The notes: generated by a model from the sequence alone, not told the origin. DNA of 26,804 bases from Actinomycetes bacterium (GCA_023432005.1 JAEYVF010000004.1:1-26804), one strand, 5' to 3'; counted from the first letter of the stretch, positions 1 to 8,673 are shown. Program-made: numbers and translations.

Positions 1-1615
1 GGTCGCATCGCTCGGTTCGCAGGCGGTGATCGGCGCGGTCGACGTGCGCCTCGTCGACGTGACGTACCGCGTCGCGACGCGCGGCGGACGCGACGAGGCG
101 GAGCTCAGCCTCGACGAATGGACCGACCTCGCGAGCCAGGTGGGCGTCGGGGAGGTGCTCGTGACGAGCATCGATCGCGAAGGCACCCGTCTCGGGATCG
201 ACCTCGGGCTCGTGCACCACGTGACGGTGCGCGTCGACATGCCCGTCATCGCTCACGGCGGGGCCGGGACGCGCGCGCAGCTCGCCGAGCCCATCCAGCT
301 CGCCGAGGCCTCGGCGGTGGCTGCCGGCACGCAGTTCGTCATGCAGGGCGGTCGCGACAGCATCCTCATCAACTACCCCTCGCCTGCCGAGCTGGCGCGA
401 CTCTTCGAGCGGAGCATCGGACCGGGGCGCTCGGAGGTCGAGGAGCGCGTCGATCCGCGCTACGAGATCCCCGGTCGCGACCTCAGTGCGACGACCATGT
501 GCGAGCGCTGCCTCATCACCTCGGATGTGCCCGGTTCGCGGCTCGACGAGTCGCCGATCTGCTACTACTGCGGCCTGCACGACGAGCTCGACGCCCAGTA
601 CCCGATCGGGCCCGCCAGCACGGCGGCTCTCGAGGCGTTCGCCGAGCGGCTCAAGCGCGCGGGCCGCGGGCAGAAGTACGACTGCATCATCGGGGTGAGC
701 GGCGGCACGGACTCGTCCTACCTCGCGCATCTGCTCGTGGGTCTCGGCGTGCGCCCCCTCGCGGTGCACTTCGACAACACCTGGAACTCGCCGACCGCGA
801 CGTCGAACATCTACGCCGTGCTCGACAAGCTCGGCGTCGACCTCGAGACCTACGTGGTCGACAACGTCGAGTACGACGACATCTATCGCGCGTTCATGCG
901 CGCGGGCGTCAAGGACATCGAGGCGCCCACCGACATCGGCTTCATGGGCGTGCTGTACCGCGCGGCGGAGAAGCACGGCATCAAGCACATCGTCGAGGGG
1001 CACTCCTTCCGCACCGAGGGCGTCTCGCCCATGGGGTGGCTCTACATGGACGGCGGCTACATCCGGGGTGTTCACAAGCGCTTCGGCACCGTCCCCATGC
1101 GCACCTATCCGAACATGGAGTTCCGCGACTTCCTGCGGTGGTCGGCATTCAGCGGCATCGAGCGCACGCGCCCGCTCTACTGGGTCGACTACGACAAGGA
1201 GGCCGCCAAGCGATTCCTCACCGAGGAGTACGGCTGGCAGTGGTACGGCGGGCACCACCTGGAGAACCGGTTCACCGCGTTCTACCACACCTTCTTCCTG
1301 CCCAAGCGGTTCCAGATCAACTTCCGGCAGATCGAGCTCTCGGCGCTCGTGCGATCGGGGCAGCTCGACCGCGACGAGGCGCGTGAGCGGTTCTTCGCAC
1401 CGCGCTACCCCGACCCCGAGCTGATCGCGATGGTCAAGAAGCGCTTGCATCTGAGCGACGCCGAGTTCGACGAGCTCATGACGATGCCGGCGCGCACCTA
1501 CCGGGACTACCCGACCTACAAGCGGCGGTTCGAACGGCTGCGTCCGCTGTTCTGGGTCCTCATGAAGCTCAACCGGGTGCCGAAGAGCTTCTACGTCAAG
1601 TTCTGCAGGAGGTAG
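1..1615 (+). CDS. HisF-like / N-acetyl sugar amidotransferase (WbpG/WbuX-type) fusion, 5' end cut by window
   Basis: The frame is open from base 2 and the first codons (VASLGSQAVIGAVDVR) already match the middle of a HisF barrel, so the true start lies upstream. About residues 1-130 are the second half of a HisF-type (beta/alpha)8 barrel: SIDREGT, with the HisF-type Asp at codon 173-175, then PVIAHGGAG, then LINYPSP as the end of the barrel. A WbpG/WbuX domain follows without a stop: paired cysteines CERC (codons 500-511) and CYYC (560-571) that could hold a metal, and the ATP-pyrophosphatase loop SGGTDSS (698-718). In the Pseudomonas O-antigen pathway WbpG, HisF2 and HisH2 are separate proteins that turn an acetamido group of a diacetamido-uronic acid into acetamidino with glutamine-derived ammonia. 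Here the ammonia-passing subunit and the amidotransferase are one chain. No HisH glutaminase is visible; it would have to be upstream. The domain calls are firm; the exact sugar is inferred from the neighbours. Confidence 0.88.
   Translation, partial: VASLGSQAVIGAVDVRLVDVTYRVATRGGRDEAELSLDEWTDLASQVGVGEVLVTSIDREGTRLGIDLGLVHHVTVRVDMPVIAHGGAGTRAQLAEPIQLAEASAVAAGTQFVMQGGRDSILINYPSPAELARLFERSIGPGRSEVEERVDPRYEIPGRDLSATTMCERCLITSDVPGSRLDESPICYYCGLHDELDAQYPIGPASTAALEAFAERLKRAGRGQKYDCIIGVSGGTDSSYLAHLLVGLGVRPLAVHFDNTWNSPTATSNIYAVLDKLGVDLETYVVDNVEYDDIYRAFMRAGVKDIEAPTDIGFMGVLYRAAEKHGIKHIVEGHSFRTEGVSPMGWLYMDGGYIRGVHKRFGTVPMRTYPNMEFRDFLRWSAFSGIERTRPLYWVDYDKEAAKRFLTEEYGWQWYGGHHLENRFTAFYHTFFLPKRFQINFRQIELSALVRSGQLDRDEARERFFAPRYPDPELIAMVKKRLHLSDAEFDELMTMPARTYRDYPTYKRRFERLRPLFWVLMKLNRVPKSFYVKFCRR
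1607..1612 (+). promoter_or_regulatory. Ribosome binding site AGGAGG for the GTG start at 1621
   Basis: A perfect AGGAGG lies inside the last codons of the amidotransferase gene, 8 nt before GTG 1621. It supports that start over ATG 1630 and suggests the two genes are translated from one message. Confidence 0.7.
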
Positions 1616-1620
1616 CGGGC

Positions 1621-2790
1621 GTGTATCGGATGACGGTCCGCGTGCGATTCGCGGTCCAGGTGGTCGTTCTGCACATCGCCTGGGCGCTCGCGCGGCTGCG
1701 CCCCCGGCGCTCGGGCGACGCGGAGTGGCTCGTGGGGCCCTACGAGGTCGCCGCGCTCGTGCACCGGATCGCGACGGCGCTGCCCGGCGCGCGCTCGGTG
1801 CTGCTCGCGCCGCATCCCTTCTACACCTTCCCCTACGACTACGCGCCGTCACGTCGGGCCTTCCCGGGGCTCGACACGCTTCGCGCGTGGTTCCTCGGCC
1901 CCTACCGCCTCGGCACCCTCGCGGCCCACGCGCGGGGGGTCATCTACGTGGGGGGCGAGGGGTTCCTCAACGTCGCCCACGACCAGCGCGAGTTCGAGTT
2001 CCGCTTCCTGTCGAAGCGCGGCGTGCGCATCGTGTGCTACTTCACGGGCAACGACATCCGCTCGCCCCGGCTCATGCGCGAGCTCGAGGCCGAGACGGGG
2101 CGTCCGAACATCGCCACCTACCTGGGCGTCGTGAACCCGGTCTTCACCTCGCCCGGCTACGACGACGCGAAGCGCCGTCTCGCCGAGTCGGCCAACCGCT
2201 ACGCCGACGCCGTATTCAACGCGGCCATCGACCAGTTGAGCTACCTGGCCCCCGGCGCGCATCCGTTCCTCTACTTCCATCCCGACGACGAGATCGTCGA
2301 GAGCCTCGACAAGTTCGACGACGTCGCACGCCCCGTCGTCCTCCACGCGCCGTCCTCGCCCGCGCTCAAGGGCACGCAGCTCGTGCGGGCGGCGGTCGCC
2401 AGGCTGCGCCGCGAAGGCTACGACTTCGAGTACGTCGAGTTGTCGGGGGTGTCGCACGACCGCGTGCGCGAGGCTCTCGAGCGGGCGCACATCGTGCTGA
2501 ACGAGTTCTACTCCTACGTCCCGGGCGTGTTCGGGGTCGAGGGTCTCGCGGCGGGCTGCGCCGTGGTGACGAGCGCCGACGAGCGCCTCGACCCGGAGCT
2601 GCCGAAGGGCTCGAACGAGGCCTGGGTGCCGACCGAGCACTTCGCGGTCGTGGACTCGCTGCGTGCTCTCCTCGACGAGCCCGATCGCGCGCGCGCGCTC
2701 GCGGAGCGCGGCCGGCAGTGGGTGCTCGACAACGCGTCGTTCACGGCGTCGAGAGCACGGCTGACGGCCGTGCTGGATGCCCTAGGCTGA
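1621..2790 (+). CDS. GT-B glycosyltransferase (GT4-like)
   Basis: 389 residues. The C-terminal half has the GT-B nucleotide-sugar domain pattern: VVLHAPSSPALKG from about residue 239, then a long helix, then ERAHIVLNEFYSYVPGVF and GVEGLAAGCAVV, where GT4 enzymes carry the acidic donor-binding residues. The N-terminal half is poorly conserved, as expected for an acceptor domain. No signal peptide is apparent; the hydrophobic N-terminus (VRFAVQVVVLHIAWALARL) may contact the membrane. It starts 5 nt after the amidotransferase stop behind a perfect ribosome binding site, so it is probably co-transcribed and adds a sugar to the same glycan. Donor and acceptor cannot be read from the sequence. Confidence 0.75.
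   Translation: MYRMTVRVRFAVQVVVLHIAWALARLRPRRSGDAEWLVGPYEVAALVHRIATALPGARSVLLAPHPFYTFPYDYAPSRRAFPGLDTLRAWFLGPYRLGTLAAHARGVIYVGGEGFLNVAHDQREFEFRFLSKRGVRIVCYFTGNDIRSPRLMRELEAETGRPNIATYLGVVNPVFTSPGYDDAKRRLAESANRYADAVFNAAIDQLSYLAPGAHPFLYFHPDDEIVESLDKFDDVARPVVLHAPSSPALKGTQLVRAAVARLRREGYDFEYVELSGVSHDRVREALERAHIVLNEFYSYVPGVFGVEGLAAGCAVVTSADERLDPELPKGSNEAWVPTEHFAVVDSLRALLDEPDRARALAERGRQWVLDNASFTASRARLTAVLDALG
2783..2788 (+). promoter_or_regulatory. Possible leaderless -10 box TAGGCT for the gene at 2797
   Basis: TAGGCT ends 8 nt before ATG 2797 and there is no ribosome binding site in between. It overlaps the end of the preceding gene, so translational read-on from that gene is an alternative. Confidence 0.3.
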
Positions 2791-2796
2791 GCGGCC

Positions 2797-3969
2797 ATGA
2801 CCCGTCCTCGCATGCTGCTGATCTCGTTCTCCGAGATCGCGAACGACGCTCGCGTGCTCAAGCAGGTCCGCGCGTTCTCGGGGCGGTACGAGCTCACCAC
2901 GTGCGGCTTCGGCGAGCTGGACATGCCGGGGGTCGAGCATCTCCGCGTCGACATCGTGACCCCCGCGCCATCCGGCTCGATCCCGCGGCCGCTGCGATCG
3001 CTGCGCTACCTGATGACGGACGCCATCGACAGCTCACGCAACTGGCGCGCCATCTACCACCGGCTCCCGTACGTGCGCGCGGCACACCGCGTGCTCCGCG
3101 GGCGGCGCTTCGACGTGGCGCTCGCCGACGACATCGACACGGTGGAGCCGGCCTTGCGCGTCGTCGATCCGGCGCACCTCCACGTCGACCTGCACGAGTA
3201 CTTCCCCGGCATCCACGACGACAGCCCCGGGGGGCGCCGGCAGACGGAGTACCTCACCTGGCTCCTGCGCCGCTACACGCCGAGAGCAGCCTCCTGGACG
3301 ACGGTGGGCCGGGGCATCGCCGACGCCTATCGAGCGTTCGGACTCGACTGCGAGGTCGTCACGAACGCCACGCCGCGCGCCGATCTCCCCGTCGGCCCGG
3401 TCGGGGAGCCGATCCGCCTGGTCCACAGCGGGAACGCGCAGCCGAGCCGGCAGCTCGAGATCGTGATGCGCGCCGTCGCGGCGTCGAGCGCCGACATCAC
3501 CCTCGACCTGTACCTCATGCCCAACGACACCGCGTACCTGGCGCAGCTGGTCGACCTCGCCGGCGAACTGGGCCCCCGGATCAGGATGCGCGACCCGGTG
3601 CCCCAGAGGGAGCTCGTCGCCCGGCTCAACGAGTACGACGTGGGGGTCCACGTGCTCCCGCCGACGAGCTTCAACAACGAGAACGCCTTGCCGAACAAGT
3701 TCTTCGACTACGTGCAGGCGAGGCTCGCACTGCTCATCGGGCCCTCTCCCGAGATGTCGGTCGTGCTCGGAGAGCACGGCCTCGGCGTCGTGGCAGCCGA
3801 CTTCACGACGGACGCCGTGCGCGCCGCGCTCGATTCCCTCACCCCCGATGCCGTTCGCGGCTTCAAGGCGGCAGCCGACCGCGCGGCGGACGCGCTCTCG
3901 GCAGACAGCCAGGTGGAGGTCTGGGTGCGCGCGATCGAGCGCCTCGCCCCGACCTCGCCGCGAGCCTGA
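2797..3969 (+). CDS. Glycosyltransferase, GT4-like
   Basis: 390 residues. The N-terminus (MLLISFSEIANDARVLKQV) is the typical first strand and loop of GT4 enzymes, where a short loop after beta-1 contacts the acceptor. The C-terminal domain shows IRLVHSGNAQPSRQLE (from about 207), then LYLMPND, and PNKFFDYVQARLALL at residues 299-313, the donor-site helix seen in many bacterial GT4 proteins. A classic E-x7-E is not obvious. The ATG follows the previous stop by 6 nt without a Shine-Dalgarno site. It ends in a hairpin shared with the convergent epimerase gene. It probably takes part in assembling the repeat unit of the glycan; specificity is unknown. Confidence 0.78.
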   Translation: MTRPRMLLISFSEIANDARVLKQVRAFSGRYELTTCGFGELDMPGVEHLRVDIVTPAPSGSIPRPLRSLRYLMTDAIDSSRNWRAIYHRLPYVRAAHRVLRGRRFDVALADDIDTVEPALRVVDPAHLHVDLHEYFPGIHDDSPGGRRQTEYLTWLLRRYTPRAASWTTVGRGIADAYRAFGLDCEVVTNATPRADLPVGPVGEPIRLVHSGNAQPSRQLEIVMRAVAASSADITLDLYLMPNDTAYLAQLVDLAGELGPRIRMRDPVPQRELVARLNEYDVGVHVLPPTSFNNENALPNKFFDYVQARLALLIGPSPEMSVVLGEHGLGVVAADFTTDAVRAALDSLTPDAVRGFKAAADRAADALSADSQVEVWVRAIERLAPTSPRA

Positions 3970-3986
3970 CGGTCGCTCGCCGTCAG
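3966..3986. terminator. Bidirectional hairpin made of the two convergent stop regions
   Basis: CTGACGG (3966-3972) and CCGTCAG (3980-3986) form a perfect 7-bp stem with a 7-nt loop. The TGA of the glycosyltransferase and the TGA of the minus-strand epimerase are both inside the stem. There is no T tract on either side. Confidence 0.5.
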
Positions 3987-5026
3987 CGGATGCGCTCCTC
4001 GAGCGCGCGCCGCACCCGCGCGGCCGTGTCGCCCGCGCCGTAGGGAGCGGCATCCGTCGGTGTCGGAGCGGGACGCGCGGCGGCCGCGATGATGCCCTCG
4101 CGAGTGGTGGCGAGCACGTTCCATCCGAGTTCGATCGTCTCGACCCACTCCGTCTCGCTGCGCACGGTCGTGCACGGGGTGCGGAGCAGGAAGGCCTCCT
4201 TCTGGAGGCCGCCCGAGTCGGTCACGACGCCGCGGCTCGACGCCACGGCCCGCACGAGGTCCGGGTAGGCCGCGGGTGGCCGCACGTCGATGCCGCCTCG
4301 CTCGAGCTCGACGCCGAGCTCGCCCGCCCGGGCAACGAGTCGCGGGTGCGCGAAGAGGGTGACGTGATCATCGAGCTCCGCGAGGGCGGAGAGGATCGTC
4401 TCGAGTCGCTCGGGATCGTCCGTCGTCTCGGCACGGTGGAGCGTCGCGAGGTAGCCGCTGCGCTCGAGGTCGGGAGCGATCCCCAGTCGGTCGCGGGTCG
4501 CGTAGAGCACGTCGACCATGACGTCGCCGACCTCGACGGAGACCTCGGCGAGGCCCTCGGCTGCGAGGTGCGCCATCGCGACCGCGGTGGGCGCGAGGCA
4601 CAGGTCGGCGGCGTGGTCGGTCAGCACGCGGTTGTGCTCCTCGGGCATCCGTCGGTTGAAGGAGCGGAGCCCCGCCTCGAGGTGCGCGACCGGGAGGTGG
4701 AGCTTGACCGCGCTGAGCGCCGCGGCGACGGTCGAGTTGGTGTCGCCGTACACGAGCACCCAGTCCGGCCGGTGGCGAAGGAGGACGTCGTCGAGCGCGG
4801 CGAGTATCGCGCCGGTCTGAACCCCGTGGCTTCCGCTGCCGACGCCGAGGTGCTCGTCGGGCGCGGGGATGTCGAGGTCGCGGAAGAACACGTCCGAGAG
4901 CTCGGGGTCGTAGTGCTGGCCGGTGTGCACGATCACGTGGTCGACACCGGCGGCCCGGAACTCCCGGGCGATCGCCGCGAGCTTCACGAACTGGGGCCGC
5001 GCCCCCACGACACTGAGCACCTTCAC
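3983..5026 (-). CDS. UDP-N-acetyl-sugar 2-epimerase, WbpI-like
   Basis: 347 residues, the normal length for non-hydrolysing UDP-GlcNAc 2-epimerases. Conserved points: GARPQF (8-13), TGQH (35-38), YGDTNST with D95, HLEAGLR with E117, MPEE (128-131), LHRAE with H197, AHPR (226-229) and TDSGGLQKEA (269-278). The N-terminal GARPQFVK and the RSFNRRMPEEHNRVLTD stretch look more like WbpI, which epimerises UDP-2,3-diacetamido-glucuronate to the manno form, than like WecB (GTRPEAIK). With WbpA, B, D and E homologues nearby this is the expected last step of UDP-ManNAc(3NAc)A synthesis; plain UDP-ManNAc formation is the alternative. The start is GTG with no good ribosome binding site but a TAGGGT box 6 nt upstream. 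It is divergent from the dehydrogenase gene. Confidence 0.85.
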   Translation of the reverse strand: MKVLSVVGARPQFVKLAAIAREFRAAGVDHVIVHTGQHYDPELSDVFFRDLDIPAPDEHLGVGSGSHGVQTGAILAALDDVLLRHRPDWVLVYGDTNSTVAAALSAVKLHLPVAHLEAGLRSFNRRMPEEHNRVLTDHAADLCLAPTAVAMAHLAAEGLAEVSVEVGDVMVDVLYATRDRLGIAPDLERSGYLATLHRAETTDDPERLETILSALAELDDHVTLFAHPRLVARAGELGVELERGGIDVRPPAAYPDLVRAVASSRGVVTDSGGLQKEAFLLRTPCTTVRSETEWVETIELGWNVLATTREGIIAAAARPAPTPTDAAPYGAGDTAARVRRALEERIR

Positions 5027-5032
5027 CCGACG

Positions 5033-5038
5033 ACCCTA
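5033..5038 (-). promoter_or_regulatory. Leaderless-type -10 box TAGGGT of the 2-epimerase gene
   Basis: On the minus strand TAGGGT ends 6 nt before the GTG start at 5026. This matches the other TANNNT boxes at the same distance from starts in this window. No clear -35. Confidence 0.4.
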
Positions 5039-5071
5039 CCTGCCATCGGGCGGGCGCATCCCGGCCGTCGG

Positions 5072-5077
5072 TAGACT
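5072..5077 (+). promoter_or_regulatory. Candidate -10 box TAGACT upstream of the UDP-sugar dehydrogenase
   Basis: TAGACT lies 43 nt before GTG 5121, in the 94-nt divergent gap, leaving room for a leader with an AAGGA site at 5111-5115. No convincing -35 hexamer. Confidence 0.3.
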
Positions 5078-5120
5078 GTATCGGCTCGTCGCCGCCCCGT
5101 TCCCCGACGCAAGGATCCAT

Positions 5121-6437
5121 GTGAAGATCGCCGTCATCGCCCTCGGCAAGATCGGCCTTCCCCTGGCCGTCCAGTTCGCGACCCGAGGGCACACCGTGGT
5201 CGGCGTCGACGTGAACGCCGACCTCGTCGCGGACGTCAACGCGGCGCGCGTCCCGTTCCCGGGCGAGGCGGGGCTCGACGGGAAGCTCGCCCAGGTGGTC
5301 GCCGACGGACTGCTCTCCGCGACCACCGACTACGCGGAGGCGGTCCCCGGGGCCGACGCCGTCGTGGTGGTCGTACCGCTCTTCGTCGACGCGGATGCCC
5401 GACCCGATTTCGCCTGGATGGACGCCGCGACCGACGAGCTCGGCCGTCTGCTCACGCCGGGCACGCTCGTCTCCTACGAGACCACCCTCCCGGTCGGCAC
5501 GACGCGCGAGCGCTGGGCGCCGCGTCTCGAGGCGGCGTCCGGGCTCGTCGAGGGGCGCGACTTCCACGTCGTCTTCTCGCCCGAGCGCGTGCTCACCGGC
5601 CGGGTCTTCAGCGACCTGCGCCGCTATCCGAAGCTCGTGGGCGGCCTCGGCCCCGAGGGCGCCGCCCGTGCCGTCGCCTTCTACGAGGAGGTGCTCGAGT
5701 TCGACGCGCGCGACGATCTCGATCGCCCGAACGGGGTGTGGGATCTCGGCAGCGCGGAGGCGGCCGAGTTCGCGAAGCTCGCCGAGACCACCTACCGCGA
5801 CGTCAATATCGGCCTCGCCAATCAGTTCGCCCGCTACGCCGACAGGCTCGGCGTCGACGTGTTCGCCGTCATCGAGGCGTCGAACTCGCAGCCCTACAGC
5901 CACATCCACCGACCGGGCATCGCGGTAGGCGGCCACTGCATCCCCGTGTACCCCCGTCTCTACCTCTGGAACGATCCGGATGCCACGATCGTGCGCGCCG
6001 CACGGGAAGCCAACAGCACGATGCCGGCCTACGCCGTCGGCGTGCTCGAGGGCGCGCTCGGAGGGCTCGCCGGTCGCCGCGTCGTCGTGCTCGGCATCTC
6101 GTATCGAGGGCGGGTCAAGGAGTCGGCCTTCTCCGGTGTCTTCCCGACCGTGGCGGAGCTCGAGAGCCGCGGCGCCACCGTGCTCGTCCACGACCCCCTC
6201 TACAGCCGCGATGAGGTCGCGGGCCTCGGTTTCACCCCCTTCGAGCTCGGCGAGAGCGCGGATGCCGTCGTGGTCCAGGCGGACCACCCCGAGTACGCGG
6301 TGCTCGGGGCGGAGGACGTCCCCGGGGCGACGGCCGTCGTCGACGGCCGCGGGATCGTCGACGCGGCGCTCTGGCCGGGGGTCGCGCTGCATCGCATCGG
6401 GCGCTCCGCGGCGGTGACCCCGTCGGCGGCGTCGTGA
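5121..6437 (+). CDS. UDP-N-acetyl-hexosamine 6-dehydrogenase (WbpA / nucleotide-sugar dehydrogenase family)
   Basis: 438 residues from GTG 5121. The frame is open further upstream, but MKIAVIALGKIGLPLA is the canonical start of the family and AAGGA (5111-5115) precedes it. It has an N-terminal NAD-binding Rossmann fold (ALGKIGLP), the central dimerisation and substrate region with EFAKLAETTYRDVNI, the catalytic cysteine C273 in GGHCIPVYP, and a C-terminal UDP-binding fold (VVVLGISYRGRVKES). The reaction is a two-step NAD-dependent oxidation of C6 of a UDP-hexose to the uronic acid. GGHCIP favours the UDP-GlcNAc or UDP-ManNAc branch over UDP-glucose dehydrogenase. In this cluster it is the likely first step (UDP-GlcNAc to UDP-GlcNAcA). 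It is translationally coupled to the downstream glycosyltransferase. Confidence 0.87.
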   Translation: MKIAVIALGKIGLPLAVQFATRGHTVVGVDVNADLVADVNAARVPFPGEAGLDGKLAQVVADGLLSATTDYAEAVPGADAVVVVVPLFVDADARPDFAWMDAATDELGRLLTPGTLVSYETTLPVGTTRERWAPRLEAASGLVEGRDFHVVFSPERVLTGRVFSDLRRYPKLVGGLGPEGAARAVAFYEEVLEFDARDDLDRPNGVWDLGSAEAAEFAKLAETTYRDVNIGLANQFARYADRLGVDVFAVIEASNSQPYSHIHRPGIAVGGHCIPVYPRLYLWNDPDATIVRAAREANSTMPAYAVGVLEGALGGLAGRRVVVLGISYRGRVKESAFSGVFPTVAELESRGATVLVHDPLYSRDEVAGLGFTPFELGESADAVVVQADHPEYAVLGAEDVPGATAVVDGRGIVDAALWPGVALHRIGRSAAVTPSAAS

Positions 6438-7504
6438 TGACCTCGCCGCGCGTCGACGTCGTCATCGCCGTGCACTCGGCCACGCGCCCCATCGCGCGCG
6501 CCGTCGGCTCGGTGCTCGGGCACACGAGAGCCGACGTGCGAGTCATCGTCGTCGCCCACAACATCGACCGCGAGGTGATCCGCGCGAACCTCGGCTCCTG
6601 GGCCGACGACGAACGCGTCCTGCTGCTCGACCTGCGCGACGGCATCCCGAGCCCCTCGGGCCCGATGAACCACGGATTCGACGCTGCCACGGGCGACTTC
6701 GTGGCATTGCTCGGATCCGACGACGAGTTCGAGCCGGGGGCGATCGACTCCTGGCTCGCGCTGCAGCGCGCGGCGGACGCCGATGTCGTCATCGCGCAGA
6801 TCCGCCACGAGGGCGGCGGCAAGGAGCTCTCGCCACCCGCCCGTCCTCGCCGCAGCATCGGGCTGCATCCGGTGAAGGACCGACTCGCGTACCGCAGTGC
6901 GCCCCTCGGCCTCGTCTCGCGCGCGCGGTTCGGCGACCTCCGTTTCCCGGCGGGTCTCGCGTCAGGCGAGGACCTGCCGTATGTCACGGCCCTGTGGTTC
7001 TCCGGAGCACGCATCGCCTTCGCCCGCTCGGGACCCGGCTACCTCGTCCACGCGGATGCGGCGGATCGCGTCACGTCCGGTCCGCGCACCATCGCGGCCG
7101 ACTTCGCGTTCCTGGATCACATCATCGACGCCCCGCGCTTCGCGGGGCTCGACAAGGCGGAGCGGGGGGCGATCGCCATCAAGATCATCCGCATGCACGT
7201 CTTCGACGCGCTCGTCAACCGCGCCCAGCAGGACCCGTGGCCGGAGGGCGAGCGCGCCGCGCTCGCGGGGGTCGTGCGCCGCATCCTCGCATGGGGCGGG
7301 CCCGTCGACGCGTGGCTCTCGCTCATCGATCACAAGGTGCTCGACGGCATCCTCGACGAGGTCACGCCGGTCGACGAGCTCATGGACCTCCTCCGACGTC
7401 GCTGGAACTACCGCTCCGCCGACGTGGTGCTCACCCGGAACCCGGTCATGGCGCTGCACCGTCAGGGGCCGTTGCGCACCTACGTGGGCGGCTACTTCGT
7501 CTGA
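6437..7504 (+). CDS. Family 2 glycosyltransferase
   Basis: 355 residues from ATG 6437, whose A is the last base of the dehydrogenase stop (TGATG); an in-frame GTG at 6434 is the poorer choice. It has a GT-A fold: VDVVIAVHSATRPIARAVGSVL at the N-terminus, then NHGFDAATGDFVALLGSDDEFEPG, with the D-x-D-like acidic pair D95 and D96 for metal and nucleotide sugar. The second half is alpha-helical and not recognisable by family. It has no membrane segments, so it is probably cytoplasmic and adds one residue to the lipid-linked repeat unit. Coupling to the UDP-uronate-forming dehydrogenase suggests, without proof, that it uses the sugar made by this locus. Its 3' end overlaps the convergent acyltransferase by 13 nt. 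Confidence 0.82.
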   Translation: MTSPRVDVVIAVHSATRPIARAVGSVLGHTRADVRVIVVAHNIDREVIRANLGSWADDERVLLLDLRDGIPSPSGPMNHGFDAATGDFVALLGSDDEFEPGAIDSWLALQRAADADVVIAQIRHEGGGKELSPPARPRRSIGLHPVKDRLAYRSAPLGLVSRARFGDLRFPAGLASGEDLPYVTALWFSGARIAFARSGPGYLVHADAADRVTSGPRTIAADFAFLDHIIDAPRFAGLDKAERGAIAIKIIRMHVFDALVNRAQQDPWPEGERAALAGVVRRILAWGGPVDAWLSLIDHKVLDGILDEVTPVDELMDLLRRRWNYRSADVVLTRNPVMALHRQGPLRTYVGGYFV

Positions 7505-8673
7505 GCCGGCTCGACGACCACCGCGTCGGCCTCGGCGCGCGTGGCCACCCGCGCCGCGTCGCGGCGGTCCTTCCAGGCCCGCAGCCAGCGCTCGAACGGA
7601 CGCTCGACGAGGTAGTGGAGCGCGGCGGCGCCGGCGAGCGCGATGACGAAGACGACGGCGAACCACACGAGGTTCGACCAGCCGACCTCCTGGGGTCCGA
7701 GCCAGGTGAGCGCGAGGTAGATGAACGTCGCGTGCACGAGATAGAAGGCGTACGACCACTCACCGAGCACGACCATGAGGCGGCTCGCGAACACCGAACG
7801 CCGTCCGGAGAGGCGGCGGGCGGCGAGCGCGACGATCGCGAGAGCGCACGCGACGGTGATGATCTCGTTGCTGAAACCGGCGACGACGCCGACGGCGGTG
7901 CTGCCCGGCAGCAGCACCCGAGCCGCGGTGAGGGCGAGGATCGTGGCGATGAGCGCGCCGACCCCGAGCGTCACGGGCACACGCGGGCGCCATCCGGAGC
8001 GGAACGCCCACGCGAGGCCCATGCCGATCGCGAACTCCGTGAGCCGCACGATCGGCCACGGCATCCCGGCGGCCCACCACTCCGTCGGCCACACGAGCGC
8101 CGCGGCACGGTACACGAACGCGACGGCGATGACGACGCCGACGAACACGAGCGCGCCGCGCGTGCGCAGCCTGTCGAGCAGCCGGCTGAGGTACGGGTGC
8201 ATCGCGTAGAAGAACATCTCGCACGTGAGCGTCCACGCGGCGGGGTTGCCCGAGAAGAGGATGCCGGGGTCACGTGACCAGCCCTGCAGGAGCAGGAACG
8301 ACAGCAGGATGATGACCGGGTTGAACGCGTGGACCCACCACTGATCGGGGTCCGGCGCGAAGCTCGTGAAGACGGGGATCGCGAGCAGCAGCGCCACGAA
8401 GTGCGACGGATAGATGCGCGCGAACCGGCGCCAGTAGAACGTCGACTGGGACACCCTCGGCGACCGCGACCAGGTGAGCACGAAACCGGACAGCACGAAG
8501 AAGAACGTCACGCCGATGTAGCCGTACTCGAGCACGGCCGAGGCGATGCCCGGGAGCGGCGCGAACACGAGCATGTGGTAGCCGAAGACGTAGAACGCGG
8601 CCCACCAGCGCATGCCGGTGAGCTCGTCGACGCGCGGCATGCGCTCGGTGAGGGGCGAGGGGGAGTCTGTCAT
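7492..8673 (-). CDS. Acyltransferase-3 family integral membrane protein
   Basis: 393 residues from ATG 8673; an in-frame GTG at 8700 is possible but lies against the only -10-like box. About ten hydrophobic segments. The family signature is at the N-terminus: RVDELTGMRWWAAFYVFGYH with the key His at H33, then YGYIGVTFFFVLSGFVLTWS. Acyltransferase-3 (OatA/OafA type) proteins O-acetylate or otherwise acylate sugars of surface polysaccharides or peptidoglycan across the membrane. No SGNH domain is fused at the C-terminus; the tail is basic and Ala-rich. In this context it probably modifies the glycan made by the locus. It lies 109 nt downstream of the WbpB-like gene on the same strand and may be the last gene of that operon. 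Confidence 0.85.
   Translation of the reverse strand: MTDSPSPLTERMPRVDELTGMRWWAAFYVFGYHMLVFAPLPGIASAVLEYGYIGVTFFFVLSGFVLTWSRSPRVSQSTFYWRRFARIYPSHFVALLLAIPVFTSFAPDPDQWWVHAFNPVIILLSFLLLQGWSRDPGILFSGNPAAWTLTCEMFFYAMHPYLSRLLDRLRTRGALVFVGVVIAVAFVYRAAALVWPTEWWAAGMPWPIVRLTEFAIGMGLAWAFRSGWRPRVPVTLGVGALIATILALTAARVLLPGSTAVGVVAGFSNEIITVACALAIVALAARRLSGRRSVFASRLMVVLGEWSYAFYLVHATFIYLALTWLGPQEVGWSNLVWFAVVFVIALAGAAALHYLVERPFERWLRAWKDRRDAARVATRAEADAVVVEPAQTK

Noticed and set aside
1..420. Possible true histidine-biosynthesis hisF
   Set aside because: The barrel is fused to a sugar amidotransferase and ends in the LINYP form typical of HisF2/WbuZ; no his genes are nearby.
1725..4043. 772-codon plus-strand frame overlapping two glycosyltransferases
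   Set aside because: It is Arg/Ala-rich, has no motif, and lies out of frame with two proteins that show clear GT-B features.
4923..5120. Upstream in-frame extension of the 6-dehydrogenase
   Set aside because: It would overlap the divergent epimerase gene. The Rossmann fold starts exactly at GTG 5121, which has an AAGGA site before it.
4368..6392. 674-codon minus-strand frame across the epimerase and dehydrogenase genes
   Set aside because: It is a shadow of the dehydrogenase on the opposite strand and of the epimerase in another frame; no recognisable domain.
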